The notes under the pieces: generated by a model | Databases searched by the model: none | Seen by the model: only the letters and a program-made list of their open reading frames with translations | Told to the model about the DNA's origin: nothing | DNA from: Paramecium sonneborni | Lineage: Eukaryota > Ciliophora > Oligohymenophorea > Peniculida > Parameciidae | Direction of reading: 5' to 3' | Length of the DNA stretch: 64,000 nucleotides | Assembly: GCA_905182985.1 (NCBI GenBank) | Contig: CAJJDN010000119.1 | Coordinates: 228,286-292,285 of the forward strand | Translations under genes and position numbers: made by a program | Shown here: piece after piece, positions 12,695-23,374 of the stretch | How positions within the stretch are numbered: the stretch's first letter is position 1 | Layout of the letters: each line of letters starts with the position of its first letter

Positions 12695-13416
12695 TCATAA
12701 ATCTTAGATCAATTATTAAATTATATCCACAGTTTATTCACCATTTCTTGGATTAGGTACTCCAATCATAGCTCCATGATCACAATCTAATGTAGCAACA
12801 TGTTGTCCCCATTTAGTTTCATTATGAGCAAATACTCCATCAGATCCACTTTCTACTGGATATTCTTTTTCACTTTCGATAATAGTACCACTTGCTTAAT
12901 ATATTTATGACATTTAACCAATTTCAGTCTCTGCATTCAAACTAAAATACTTTGTATTCTAATTTTATTTACCTTTATATTTTCTTTATTTGTGGTCACC
13001 AAATTAAAATCTCTTATATTTTCAGTATTAATTTCTTCAAAGTAATTTTTTTTAACACCTAATACTCTGCAAATTGGCTCTATTACATCATCTTCAATTC
13101 TTTTTCTTCTATACAAATCACTTAATATTGATCCCCTATGAGGTGTACCTATTGTAATCAAAGATTTTGCTCTAATATTATTATTTTAACTTAATGCATA
13201 TCTTAAATCTAATCCAGCTATCCCATAACCAATTAAATGAATTGGTTCATTAAATTTACTTAAATGCTTTATTAAATATTAAGATCTTGCTTCAATATCA
13301 CCCCCACATTAATTTAATATAATTTAAGGTTTCAAAGTTTGTAATATTACCTAAAATTATCGAAGACCTTAATTTGCAATTACTTAAGGTAATGAATTAG
13401 CACAAAATACTATCAT
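12695..13416 (-). CDS. lipase-fold alpha/beta hydrolase with nucleophile Ser replaced, 232 aa
   Basis: The core matches triacylglycerol-lipase-like alpha/beta hydrolases: IHLIGYGIAGLDLRYALS, then KSLITIGTPHRGS, then SGSDGVFA (candidate catalytic Asp) and DCDHGAMIGVP (candidate catalytic His). In active members the nucleophile elbow is GHSxGG. Here it reads G63-Y-G-I-A-G, so the Ser position (residue 65) is Gly. The usual oxyanion-loop HG motif near the N-terminus is also not seen. One 23-nt intron follows ENIK; spliced length is exactly 233 codons. It is shorter than typical lipases (about 280-320), and no signal peptide is evident. It is likely a non-catalytic homologue, or an enzyme using other chemistry. 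The family call is good; loss of activity is inference. Confidence 0.75.
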
Positions 13417-13677
13417 TAATTAAAAATTTTATTATTTTATACATATATATAAATACTATATTAAATCAAAATGAATATAAAGTCTTATGAATTATAAATC
13501 TTTATCTCTTAGCTTTTAAATCTTTTATCTATTTATATGAATCTTTATGTGTCATCTAATTATGTTATTACTATGATAATATAGAAGTATTAATTATTCA
13601 AAAATATAATTAATTATTTATTAAAAATTACAAAACTAACAGAGAATATAAATAAAGTTTAAATGAAAAATAATTGT

Positions 13678-14774
13678 TCAAAAACGTAACTTTTTTGCCA
13701 ATTATTGCTATATTTTATTCTATTTTTATTTATTTTTTTTAGGAGATTAAGAACTCTTCAATTCTTTTCCTCTTATCCAACAATTTAATTCAGATGAATT
13801 AGGTCTAGAAACTTTTTAATTTGGTGATTTGGATTCTTTTTTCAATTATATCATAGATTTTTAAGTTTTCATTTTTTATTTCTTAACATTTACTCTTCTT
13901 TACCATTTCATATTGCGATCATAAAAGGATTCATAATTACGTTCTTTAGATGTTAAATTTCCTTTAAAAGTATACTAAATATTATGCATAATCATACATC
14001 CCTTATAATAGAATTTTAAATAGAATTAGTTTATTCCTCTATTTTTTCATCTATATGAGTTGATTTCTTTTTTTTCATCCATTCATTTAATTTTTACATA
14101 AAAGTACTAGTACTTGCTTATTTTTCTAATGATTCTCTAATAGAAATAGGTGCTATAGATGTTTAATTTGATGTTTTTTATCTTAAAGGATCTAATTTTC
14201 TTTTAGCTTCTTCATCTTACATTAATTTGATTTCATTATCAAGTTATAAGATTTGATTTAAAATTAATTTTTTTTTTTGTACCAAATTTATTTATGGAGA
14301 TAGGCTTTCTCTCTAATCGCATTTATTTTATTCCTTTAATACATTAATATTATCGCATGAATTACGAGTAAACATTGTAGGAGTTTAAGTTCCAGAAGTT
14401 TTGATAGGAGTACTCATTTTAGGAGAAGATTCATATTTTGAGATTACAGTTTAGAGCAATATATTATCTTAGACTTATTATTTAAAGTTTTGCATTTCAA
14501 ATGATATATTTCTATTATGTTATGGTTATACTTAATCAATTTGATGAATAGGTTGAAATGAGGATGGTTACTAAATTATTTTAGTATGAGTATTATTTCC
14601 AAAGACTGTTAGTTATCTCCCGTTCAAGAAAAATTATTTGATTGGAGATGCGGTAGTAATTTTTTTAATTATTTTTGCATTTGAGATTGTTTATAATTAC
14701 TCTAAAGATTTTAGGGCTTCTAAAGCTTGAGGTGAAACTTATCTATATGGTTGTATTAATTGAACAGTATGCAT
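13678..14774 (-). CDS. unknown Ser/Gln-rich protein, 357 aa
   Basis: The frame starts MHTVQLIQPYRQVSPQ and is polar and Ser/Thr/Gln-rich. It has a short coiled-coil-like region (LILNQILQLDNEIKLMQDEE) near the middle and a basic C-terminal block with NYESFYDRNMKWQRRVNVKK. The last block resembles a motif seen in several ciliate cytoskeletal proteins, but I cannot name a family. One 23-nt intron precedes the block; spliced length is exactly 358 codons. It is divergent from the reductase gene at 15,001, with a short TA repeat between. Confidence 0.7.
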
Positions 14775-14804
14775 TTCAACGTTAATTAACTTTATTAATA
14801 AAAT

Positions 14805-14825
14805 TATATATATATATATATATAT
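14805..14825. repeat. (TA)n microsatellite
   Basis: About 21 bases of uninterrupted TA dinucleotides in the divergent intergenic gap between 14,774 and 15,001. Confidence 0.85.
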
Positions 14826-15000
14826 TATTAATAGTTTAATTAAAAATTTGCAGAGAAATAATCTTTAATATTAATAATATGAAGTCTATTTCTAATAGAT
14901 TAATAATTAAAATAATTTTATAAACTAATGAATAATATTTACTAATAGCTTTTTAGAATCAAATATTCTATGGGAAATATAATAATAATATTATTTAATT

Positions 15001-15792
15001 ATGTTTGATTTTTAATTGATATCCATAATCATTATTTTAGGATTTAGTTTAGCTGCTTGGACAGCTGATCTTCTTAAAATAGGATATGGCAAGCATCTTT
15101 CTCATTATATGAAATTGACACTACCTCCAAGAATAGGATGGATCCTCTATGAATGTCCTAATTTGATTTGGTTTATCTATTTTCTTTCAGACATAAGGTT
15201 TGATTTGAATAAATTACCAATTTTATTGTTTGTTGCTCATTACTTTAATCGAGTAATCATCTATCCTTTAAGGTAATCAGAAATTTAACTATGATTTTAA
15301 GATTATCTCCCTTTGCCAGACCCATTCCTATTGAAGTTGTTTCTAGTGCAATGTTATTCACTACATGCAATGGATATCTATAAATATCAACTCATTTAAA
15401 TCTAGATTATTAATTACACATTTTTGATTATTTAAGAATTCTTTTCGGTATTTTAATATTCCTTTATGGCATGAATTCTAATATCAAATGTGATAATATT
15501 TTGAGAAGTTTAAAGAAACAAAATTCAAATGAATACAAGATTCCATATGGCAATTTATTTGAATTAGTATCATCCGGTCATTACTTAGGAGAAATAATAG
15601 AATGGTAAAAATAAAAAATAATAAAAAAGGTTCGGATATTTTTTGGTTAGTGGATAATGGAGTGGATTTCTATTTTTCTTTTCAACTTTATCAATTCTTT
15701 CAGCTAGAGCAGTTTCAACTCATAAATGGTATAAAAATAAATTTGATAATTACCCTAAATAAAGAAAAGCCATAATTCCTTTTATTTTATGA
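15001..15792 (+). CDS. 3-oxo-5-alpha-steroid 4-dehydrogenase (steroid 5-alpha-reductase) family, 245 aa
   Basis: These ER membrane enzymes reduce a C=C bond next to a ketone, in steroids, polyprenols or very-long-chain enoyl substrates, with NADPH. The C-terminal signature is clear: YKIPYGNLFELVSSGHYLGEIIEW, then SARAVSTHKWYKNKFDNYPKQRKAIIPF. Upstream are PPRIGWILYECPN, HYFNRVIIYPLR and a run of hydrophobic segments (about 5-6), the first at residues 5-25. Introns of 29 nt (after IYPLR) and 25 nt (inside the Trp codon of IIEW), both ending AAG, give exactly 246 codons. Length agrees with the family (about 250-300). The gene is followed 50 bp later by LSM8 on the same strand. The substrate cannot be predicted. 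Confidence 0.92.
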
Positions 15793-15841
15793 TATAAATT
15801 ATTTTCATATTTCATATAATAATATATATTTTTAAAAATAT

Positions 15842-16178
15842 ATGTATAAAGAAGGTGTGAATCCATTTGAAATAATGCTTAATAAGAAAGTTTAGGCAAT
15901 AACAACAGATGGTCGAGTGTTTTGTGGGTATAATTTAATGATATATTTAATGGACTCTAATAGGAATAGATTAAGCAATGAATTGTGTTTTATAAAACAG
16001 TGAAGAGAGAGTGTATTCAATAGAGAGTGGTGTTAAATTTTTAAATGCAGGATTGTAAGTGATAAGGGGAGATACGGTTGCAGTTTTAGGAGAGATAAAT
16101 TTAGAGAAAGAGAGAAGGATAGACTTTGATAAGGTAAAAGCCAATTAATTGCCTCCAATATTCAGCAATACTCATTGA
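15842..16178 (+). CDS. LSM8: U6 snRNA-associated Sm-like protein LSM8, 103 aa
   Basis: LSM8 is the subunit that defines the nuclear LSM2-8 ring binding the U6 snRNA 3' end. The Sm fold is evident: VQAITTDGRVFCG, then GIDQAMNCVLQNSEERV, then VIRGDTVAVLGEI, which is the LSM8-type Sm2 motif (IRGDxVAVxGEI). The only arrangement that keeps the conserved TLIGIDQ segment in frame removes 25 nt from 15,928 to 15,952. That gives exactly 104 codons, but the 3' end of the intron reads TG, not AG. The nearest AG (15,962-15,963) breaks the frame. So either a non-canonical acceptor, one wrong base, or a different start of the second exon must be assumed. Length fits LSM8 (about 96). Confidence 0.85.
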
Positions 16179-16210
16179 TGTAATAAGAATATGAAATTGA
16201 TTATTTTTTA

Positions 16211-17766
16211 ATGAATAAGGTGGAATATCAAAATTTATATTCTTATTTATTATATAATTGGTTATAGATGATAGAAGAGAATATAGAAATCACAACGTTT
16301 TCTTAATTTTTATCTAGTTTTGAAACATTATTGGTAAAGGCATTGCCTACTGTAATTGGAATGGTAAAGATGGAGATTTATGAAAATAGGAATTGAGTAT
16401 TCTTACAACGTTAGTGAATATGTATTTCATAATAGGGAGAGACAGTAATCATTTATAGTTATTGAAGATGTAATCGGAATTGGTTTTGGAACTATATATG
16501 TGAATTTATTGGTGAAAGGCTTATTACTTTGTATGAATTCCAGCATAACAACGTTGATGACAAGATAGTTTAAATTGCATCATTATGTGAAAATTGGGAT
16601 CTCGTATTAGAGATCTTTATTATTGAATGGAGTGTTTTTGATTGTAATAACTCCTGCAATAGCTGGTTCAACCTATATCCTTTCATAATTCAATATTCCA
16701 ATGTAGGATATTAAAAATATAAAAGAATTGTAGCTTAGAAAGCTATATAATATGTATGGGAGATGTTACCAGCCTTGTATGCATTTACATATTTTGATTG
16801 TACAAAGAATTATTTGTAAAGTATGGGCATAGATTATCCAGTGTTAGTGATACAAATATTTACAACAGTAAGAAAATTAATAAATATATAAAGATTTTAC
16901 ATATATATTTGTCTAAATAATTTATAGTATATTTAGATCTTGGAATAAGAGGAGCTGCATGGTGTAAGAACTTTTCAAGTTGTACTTCATCATTATTACT
17001 ATATATATACATTTTCAAATACTAAAAAAATCATCCAGCATGGATAGAATGGGATAGAAGAAGTTTAAAATCAATATTTTAATTTTCATATGGTTTATTA
17101 CATTCTTCGTTCAAAAACTATTTGTAAAATGTGTCTTTTGAAATAATGGGATTTGTAGCTTTGTGGTTAACTTATGAAGAATTTTCAGTTTGTGTTTGTC
17201 TGATTTTCACAGCTTAAGCATTATATATGTTTTATTTGGGTGTAGCAATGACAGCTGCATAAAGAATAAGAAGATTATTTAAAGATCAAGAATATGAAAA
17301 AGGAAGAAAACATGTATGGCATTATTTAGCAACAAGTTTAATGACTGGTATATTATTAAGTTTTTTATTGGTGGTTTTTAAATAACAATGGATTGCTTTA
17401 TTTTATATGGATAATGAGACATCTCTTATTTTATCTAATAATTTAAAATTATTCTTACTTACTCTTACAATAGGTGGTATGTAAATAATGTTAGCTAATT
17501 TATTGGGTGCTTTAGGAGAAGTAGCATTCACTATAAATGTTTAATTATTATGTTAATATGCAATTGGAATAGGTACTGGAATTTATTGGGGATATTATGA
17601 ATAATATGGATTAAAAGGTTTATGGTTTGGATGGGCATGTGGATTATCAGTGAGTGCTATAGTCTTATTCTTAAGATTGATACTCTTGAATTGGGAAAAG
17701 AGTGCAACCAAAATGTTTGTTGAAGTAACTGATGAAACCAGCCAAATCAAAAAATCAATCAATTGA
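16211..17766 (+). CDS. MATE-family multidrug/toxin extrusion transporter
   Basis: MATE proteins export organic cations in exchange for H+ or Na+ through 12 membrane helices. The second half reads cleanly. It includes LGIRGAAWCKN, WDRRSLKSIFQFSYGL, SFEIMGFVALW, GVAMTAAQRIRRLF, TLTIGGMQIMLANLLGALGE and AIGIGTGIYWGYYEQYGLKGLWFGWACGLS, the last being the typical end of the family (GLKGLWxG). The first half includes SSITTLMTRQFKLHHYVKIGISYQ. Several short introns are needed (about 16,340, 16,730 and 16,870-16,930), and I could not fix all borders. It starts 33 bp after LSM8 and ends 9 bp from the convergent coiled-coil gene. The final residues ETSQIKKSIN form a cytosolic tail. Confidence 0.85.
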
Positions 17767-17775
17767 TTAAATCTG

Positions 17776-18594
17776 ATCAGAATTATATAGTTTAATAATC
17801 ATCCATTTCTAATCTCTTTGTTTGTCTCATTAGATTAGCCACTTTATCATCTCTTAGTTCTCTCTCTTTAGCTTCCCACATCCAAAATTCATCTAACTTC
17901 TTCTATGTTTCACTAAAATGTTTATTTATCTTCTACTGTAATCTTTCTCTTTAAACTCTGATGCATATCTAATCTTATATAAACAATCTATACTTCAAAA
18001 TTTGTTCTTCTAAATCTGTTAGACCTTGAGTTGCTATAAATTAATCTTGCAACTTTCGTACATTCTATCCAACCATATTTTATATTTTGCTACTTTATTT
18101 AAAACATCTACTTTATCTTACTCTAACTTACTATAAGGCATTTCAAATAATATTGATCATTAGTAGCAAGATTATCTGTATCGCTCATTATTTCTGCTTT
18201 TATTTGCCATATCTTTGTTGATTTATTTCCTCATATTCCTTTAATATCTTTGCCTTATCTTCCTCTATTTATAACATTTATTTAGCTAAATCTTTTTATT
18301 CCTTATCTCTCTTTTATCCTTAAACTTTTGCATATTGATAATTTATCTGTTACACTCTTTATTTTTTATTTAATAAGTTTATATTTAATTTCCACTCAAT
18401 ACTTAAACCTTAAGACGTTTGAGCAGTTTTAAACATAATACATTAGGCATCTACTTGCTTTCTCATTTGATAAATCCAATTCCTCTACATATTGGCTCAA
18501 AACTAGGATCAGGAAAGAGTTTCTTTTACTTCTCATTCTATCCATAATCAAATGATTTATATTTTGCTTTATTTTGAACTTTATTTATTTCCAT
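17776..18594 (-). CDS. coiled-coil protein, unknown, 5' part unresolved
   Basis: The C-terminal half is a long charged helix (for example LQQKINKHFSETQKKLDEFW, then KERELRDDKVANLMRQTKRL). The middle reads QVDAQCIMFKTAQTSQGLSI and QIEEDKAKILKEYEEINQQR. Such proteins are often ciliary or basal-body components, but I cannot name a family. Two candidate starts exist: Met at 18,594, whose frame (through DPSFEPICR) shifts against the rest, and Met at 18,490 (MQRNWIYQMRKQ), which is in frame with the middle. At least one more intron is implied downstream. The first 76 bases from 18,594 to 18,519 recur at 19,826-19,901 as part of the assembly duplication. Confidence 0.65.
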
Positions 18595-18609
18595 TAATAA
18601 ATATACTAT

Positions 18610-18829
18610 TCATTTATAAACTTTTCCTCTTATAAACTATTTCTTAATCCAAACAACCAATAATACTAACTATTTTAGGAGATTACCAGCTTACTATTAG
18701 TTATTCAAAAATTTTTATTATCAATTGTGATACTCTAAATAAATCCATTTTTTCATGAACCAATTTTACTAACTTATTATAATCTTATAAATATTCTTTA
18801 ATCATTACCTTAAGAAACGACTTTATCAT
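18610..18829 (-). CDS. small protein with C-terminal membrane segment, 64 aa
   Basis: The frame begins MIKSFLKVMIKEYLQDYNKL, then continues through KIFEQLI. After a 25-nt GT...TAG intron it reads LVLLVVWIKKQFIRGKVYK and stops at TGA; spliced length is exactly 65 codons. The last part is a hydrophobic stretch followed by basic residues, as in tail-anchored proteins. No family recognised. An identical copy lies at 19,917-20,136 in the duplicated segment, so only one locus should be counted. Confidence 0.5.
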
Positions 18830-19107
18830 ATATATAATATTTTATAATTAATCTAAATTTATTTAATTATTAATTTAAGGTTTTAAAAATGTTTCATTTC
18901 ACTTAATCAGTCAAGATTTTTTATAAAGTTTTTTTGTACTTATTAATAAAATCATTTAAAACTTATTTTATTAAATTCTTACAGTAGAATTTCAAAATAT
19001 AATTTTATTTTTTTATTTAAAATGTTTTTTAGCTAATATTAATAATTTCAATCAACTGATTAATAAAAATGAATTAATCTTAAATAATCTAAAAGATTTT
19101 ATAAAAA

Positions 19108-19824
19108 ATGGAAGAATTAAAATAAAGATTATATTCAATTTAAATACTAATAAGTAAGATTATATTTTGCTTAAGTGATCTATAGAATAAAAGAGGGTTA
19201 ATACTTTGAATTAAAAAAGACGGATTTAAAGAAAGAAAATCTTGAAATTTAATAATAAATTAAATTTGAGTAGTAGAACATTGGTTATTTTTTGTAAAGT
19301 TTAACCCTTAAAAGAATGATAAAAAAAATTGTTTAAATAAGTTAACCAAAAAGATATTAATAAATTTTGATATATTGTATTAGAAATCGTTTTGGATCAA
19401 ATTGCGCATAAAATTAGTTTTAATTCTTAAATAAAAATGATAAATAGAATAGCTCCATGGTTGATACTTTTGGAAGTATTAAGTAAAAATTTTTAGTATA
19501 ATTTTTAGTTGTAACTACGTCTTTAAGTCAAATAGGATTTTTGACTAAGATAGATATTGAAAAATATGGGTATAACACTATAAAATTAAAGTAAGCTGAA
19601 GAAAGCTTAAAATAAAATAATTAAGTTATACTCCCAATTATGTAATAATCTAATGAAGATCCTTAATCTGTAGTATTTAATGTATATCATGAACCGATCT
19701 AATATTTAAAATTAATAATTGCAGGTTCTGATCATTAAATTTATCCAGCTATAAATGGATAATTTACTAAAGCTAATTTCAAGATTACTTAAGATGCTTT
19801 TATTGATACAGTATCTATTTTAAA
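19108..19824 (+). CDS. duplicate 5' part of LamG-like gene, cut by the N
   Basis: Identical to 20,415-21,131, the first 717 bp of the complete gene. It ends at the assembly gap and is not evidence for a second gene. Confidence 0.85.
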
Positions 19825-19825
19825 N
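19825..19825. other. assembly gap (single N)
   Basis: One ambiguous base marks a scaffold join between overlapping contigs. The sequence to the right restarts at a point already present at 18,519. Confidence 0.95.
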
Positions 19826-21131
19826 GTTTCTTTTACTTCTCATTCTATCCATAATCAAATGATTTATATTTTGCTTTATTTTGAACTTTATTTATTTCCA
19901 TTAATAAATATACTATTCATTTATAAACTTTTCCTCTTATAAACTATTTCTTAATCCAAACAACCAATAATACTAACTATTTTAGGAGATTACCAGCTTA
20001 CTATTAGTTATTCAAAAATTTTTATTATCAATTGTGATACTCTAAATAAATCCATTTTTTCATGAACCAATTTTACTAACTTATTATAATCTTATAAATA
20101 TTCTTTAATCATTACCTTAAGAAACGACTTTATCATATATATAATATTTTATAATTAATCTAAATTTATTTAATTATTAATTTAAGGTTTTAAAAATGTT
20201 TCATTTCACTTAATCAGTCAAGATTTTTTATAAAGTTTTTTTGTACTTATTAATAAAATCATTTAAAACTTATTTTATTAAATTCTTACAGTAGAATTTC
20301 AAAATATAATTTTATTTTTTTATTTAAAATGTTTTTTAGCTAATATTAATAATTTCAATCAACTGATTAATAAAAATGAATTAATCTTAAATAATCTAAA
20401 AGATTTTATAAAAAATGGAAGAATTAAAATAAAGATTATATTCAATTTAAATACTAATAAGTAAGATTATATTTTGCTTAAGTGATCTATAGAATAAAAG
20501 AGGGTTAATACTTTGAATTAAAAAAGACGGATTTAAAGAAAGAAAATCTTGAAATTTAATAATAAATTAAATTTGAGTAGTAGAACATTGGTTATTTTTT
20601 GTAAAGTTTAACCCTTAAAAGAATGATAAAAAAAATTGTTTAAATAAGTTAACCAAAAAGATATTAATAAATTTTGATATATTGTATTAGAAATCGTTTT
20701 GGATCAAATTGCGCATAAAATTAGTTTTAATTCTTAAATAAAAATGATAAATAGAATAGCTCCATGGTTGATACTTTTGGAAGTATTAAGTAAAAATTTT
20801 TAGTATAATTTTTAGTTGTAACTACGTCTTTAAGTCAAATAGGATTTTTGACTAAGATAGATATTGAAAAATATGGGTATAACACTATAAAATTAAAGTA
20901 AGCTGAAGAAAGCTTAAAATAAAATAATTAAGTTATACTCCCAATTATGTAATAATCTAATGAAGATCCTTAATCTGTAGTATTTAATGTATATCATGAA
21001 CCGATCTAATATTTAAAATTAATAATTGCAGGTTCTGATCATTAAATTTATCCAGCTATAAATGGATAATTTACTAAAGCTAATTTCAAGATTACTTAAG
21101 ATGCTTTTATTGATACAGTATCTATTTTAAA
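19826..21131. repeat. direct duplication 1, right copy (1,306 bp)
   Basis: Second copy of 18,519-19,824. This copy continues into unique sequence at 21,132, so the LamG-like gene is complete only here. It also carries a truncated head of the coiled-coil gene (19,826-19,901) and a second small tail-anchored frame (19,917-20,136). Confidence 0.95.
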
Positions 21132-22335
21132 TTAGTATGTATTAGAATGTAACCCTTTACCATAACAATTCTGTATTTAATTTTTTGAATAAATTATAAT
21201 CGATGAATATATTGAATTCTATGATACCAAAGAAATTTAACCAGAAATTTAATCTAATTCATATATTCAATTCCCAAATCAATATAGTATTTAGGGATGG
21301 TTTAAATGGGAAACCATTATCATGGATAATTGGCATTTAGCATTCCGTTTACATATTAATAAAGGGCAAAAAAATTAAAATCATTAAAGATTAGGTGATA
21401 GAACTTTAAAACATACTTCAAATGATATATTTATTTAAATTTTATTTCCAGAGATAATAAATTTTTTTAGCAAGTTTCAATCTCCTTCACCTAATATATC
21501 CTATTAGCAACATAAGTAAGACTATTTTTAATTAAATTAATTGCAAATTCAAAACAAATTTATGATTAATTATATTAATCTCTTATATTCTTATTCAAAA
21601 TAAATAATGAACATCGTCATAATTATTTTAGACCATCTTTAATCTTAAATATTGATACTTAATTTTCTTTTCAAATTTAAGTCAACCTTTATAAAAATTA
21701 AAAATGATCATTAAAAGAATTATTATATACTATTTTAATCCTTGAAACTAATAAAAGTTATCTATTGGTAAGTTTTTAATAACTTTCAGTTTAAGATATA
21801 GAATCTAATATAAGGAAAGAAAATTAAATCTAAATTTATTGATTACAAAGACTAAAATGTTTATTTTAATCTAATAAAAATATAAAAATAATTATTATTT
21901 ATATATGTGTATATAATTTATTGAATTAATTAAGGATTATTTTTTAGTTAATTTCTAAAAAGTTTAAATTTTATGAGAAAATCATTAGATTTTTATTTCT
22001 TAATCTGTAAAAGATTAACAAGAATTGCTGGAGGGTACATTCAATTTTAAAACAAAAAAGAATCTATTCAATTAGAAAATATAAATCATTTTTAAGTATC
22101 TTAAATGTTTTTGAATATGGGTAAAGATCGATTCTACAAATCTTGGAATGGTTATATTGGAAATTTAAAGTTGAATCTTTGTTCTGGTGCATCAGAACCC
22201 AGTAAAGGTAACTTTAATCTTGTTATTCTAGATTTTATTAATCTTCCACCAAATCTCAACTCATTTCCAAAATTTTATGTAACAGAAACTATTGAGTAAA
22301 TATGTAAATAATTTAATTAGAACTTGCCTTATTGA
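20415..22335 (+). CDS. large protein with concanavalin/LamG-like beta-sandwich segments
   Basis: After MEELKQRLYSIQILI and a 22-nt intron ending AAG, a long frame runs with FNVYHEPIQYLKLIIAGSDH and then FPNQYSIQGWFKWETIIMDN and WHLAFRLHINKGQ. The tail reads GGYIQFQNKKESIQLENINH and MGKDRFYKSWNGYIGNLKLN, then a Cys and TGA at 22,333. The GWFKW...WHLAFRL and GYIGNLK patterns are those of LamG/concanavalin-like extracellular domains seen in large ciliate surface proteins; the exact family is my inference. Between about 21,420 and 22,000 other frames and a TGA show that further introns are present. The 3' end from 22,009 is repeated at 23,375-23,701 by the second assembly duplication. Confidence 0.6.
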
Positions 22336-23373
22336 CACTAAAATTATTGAGATTACTTAAGTAAACTTAAAAAGTGTTATTAATATTCTTTAAGCATAAG
22401 GGACATAAGAAAGGATTTGTTATTGTTCACCATCTAAAATAGAATAACTAAAGGTTTGATTAAATTATAATTAAATCAAGTATATATTCTTATATTATAT
22501 TTAATTTAAAAATTTTTGATAAATAATGATAAAATATAAATAATCGTATCATTAATAAACGATTTCATATGCTGGGTATGCTCTTCTTATGTCCATTGAA
22601 TAAAGAATAAAAACATTACTACCATGAGTGAAACCTGAAACACAATCATATCCTTGGGATGGTCTTTTAATAGAATTATCTGCTGGCTTTACTTCAACTT
22701 TTCCAGTTGTTATTAAACAACATAAAAATACAAGCTTACCAATATTTTTAGGATCATCTTTAAGTTATAATTAATAAGAATAATTTCTAGAATAGCTAGC
22801 GTTTTCGGCAAAATAGATACCAGCTCCCCACATTCCAATCTAATATTATTCTAAAATTAATATTTACATTGCTAAAAGTTTAATCAAATGCTTCCTTCAA
22901 ACCTGAATAGACAACTTAAGGATGCTAAGATCTTACACCATGCCATAAATACCTCTCAGTTTCCAAAGGTTGCAAAATTATATTTTACTAATTATGTATG
23001 TCAATTAATTTATTTTTTTCTATTATGTAATTATCCCATAAAGATTTATTTTAAATTCTGTAAATCTCATAAATAGTTCCATTTTCAGTTTTTCTAAATA
23101 AATCTGATATTTTTTGATATTCTGCAGATCCAGGTTGAAGTTGAACTTTAAGAAAATTTTAATTTTAAGGTTTCCAATCTTTTGGATATTATTTTATTTA
23201 TTTTTTTATAGAATCAATATATTAAGAAATTTTTGGTTTTTTTTTTTCAAATATTTGAGCAATTATTTGTTACCCAGAGAGAAATTTTCCATTTATAGAC
23301 AAGGAGATCTATTAAACAAATTCTTAAAATTTCTCAAGTTCTTCTTCTGGTAGATTAGGGACATCAAATTTAT
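22009..23373. repeat. direct duplication 2, left copy (1,365 bp)
   Basis: Recurs at 23,375-24,739 with a constant offset of 1,366 and no visible mismatch in the lines compared. It ends at the N at 23,374. It contains the 3' end of the LamG-like gene and a cut 3' part of the macro-PARP gene. Confidence 0.95.
22549..23373 (-). CDS. duplicate C-terminal part of macro-PARP, cut by the N
   Basis: Identical to 23,915-24,739. It encodes the end of the PARP catalytic domain and stops being coding at the assembly gap. It should be merged with the complete gene rather than counted as a paralogue. Confidence 0.9.
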
Positions 23374-23374
23374 N
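23374..23374. other. assembly gap (single N)
   Basis: Second single-base scaffold join. Sequence to the right restarts at a point already present at 22,009. Confidence 0.95.

Larger units (their letters stand above)
18519..19824. repeat. direct duplication 1, left copy (1,306 bp)
   Basis: This block recurs at 19,826-21,131 with a constant offset of 1,307. Both ends and all internal lines compared match, and there is no net length difference. The left copy ends exactly at the single N at 19,825 and the right copy begins exactly after it. That is what a scaffold join of two overlapping contigs looks like when the overlap was not merged. It contains the 5' part of the coiled-coil gene, the small tail-anchored gene and the first part of the LamG-like gene. 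Confidence 0.95.
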
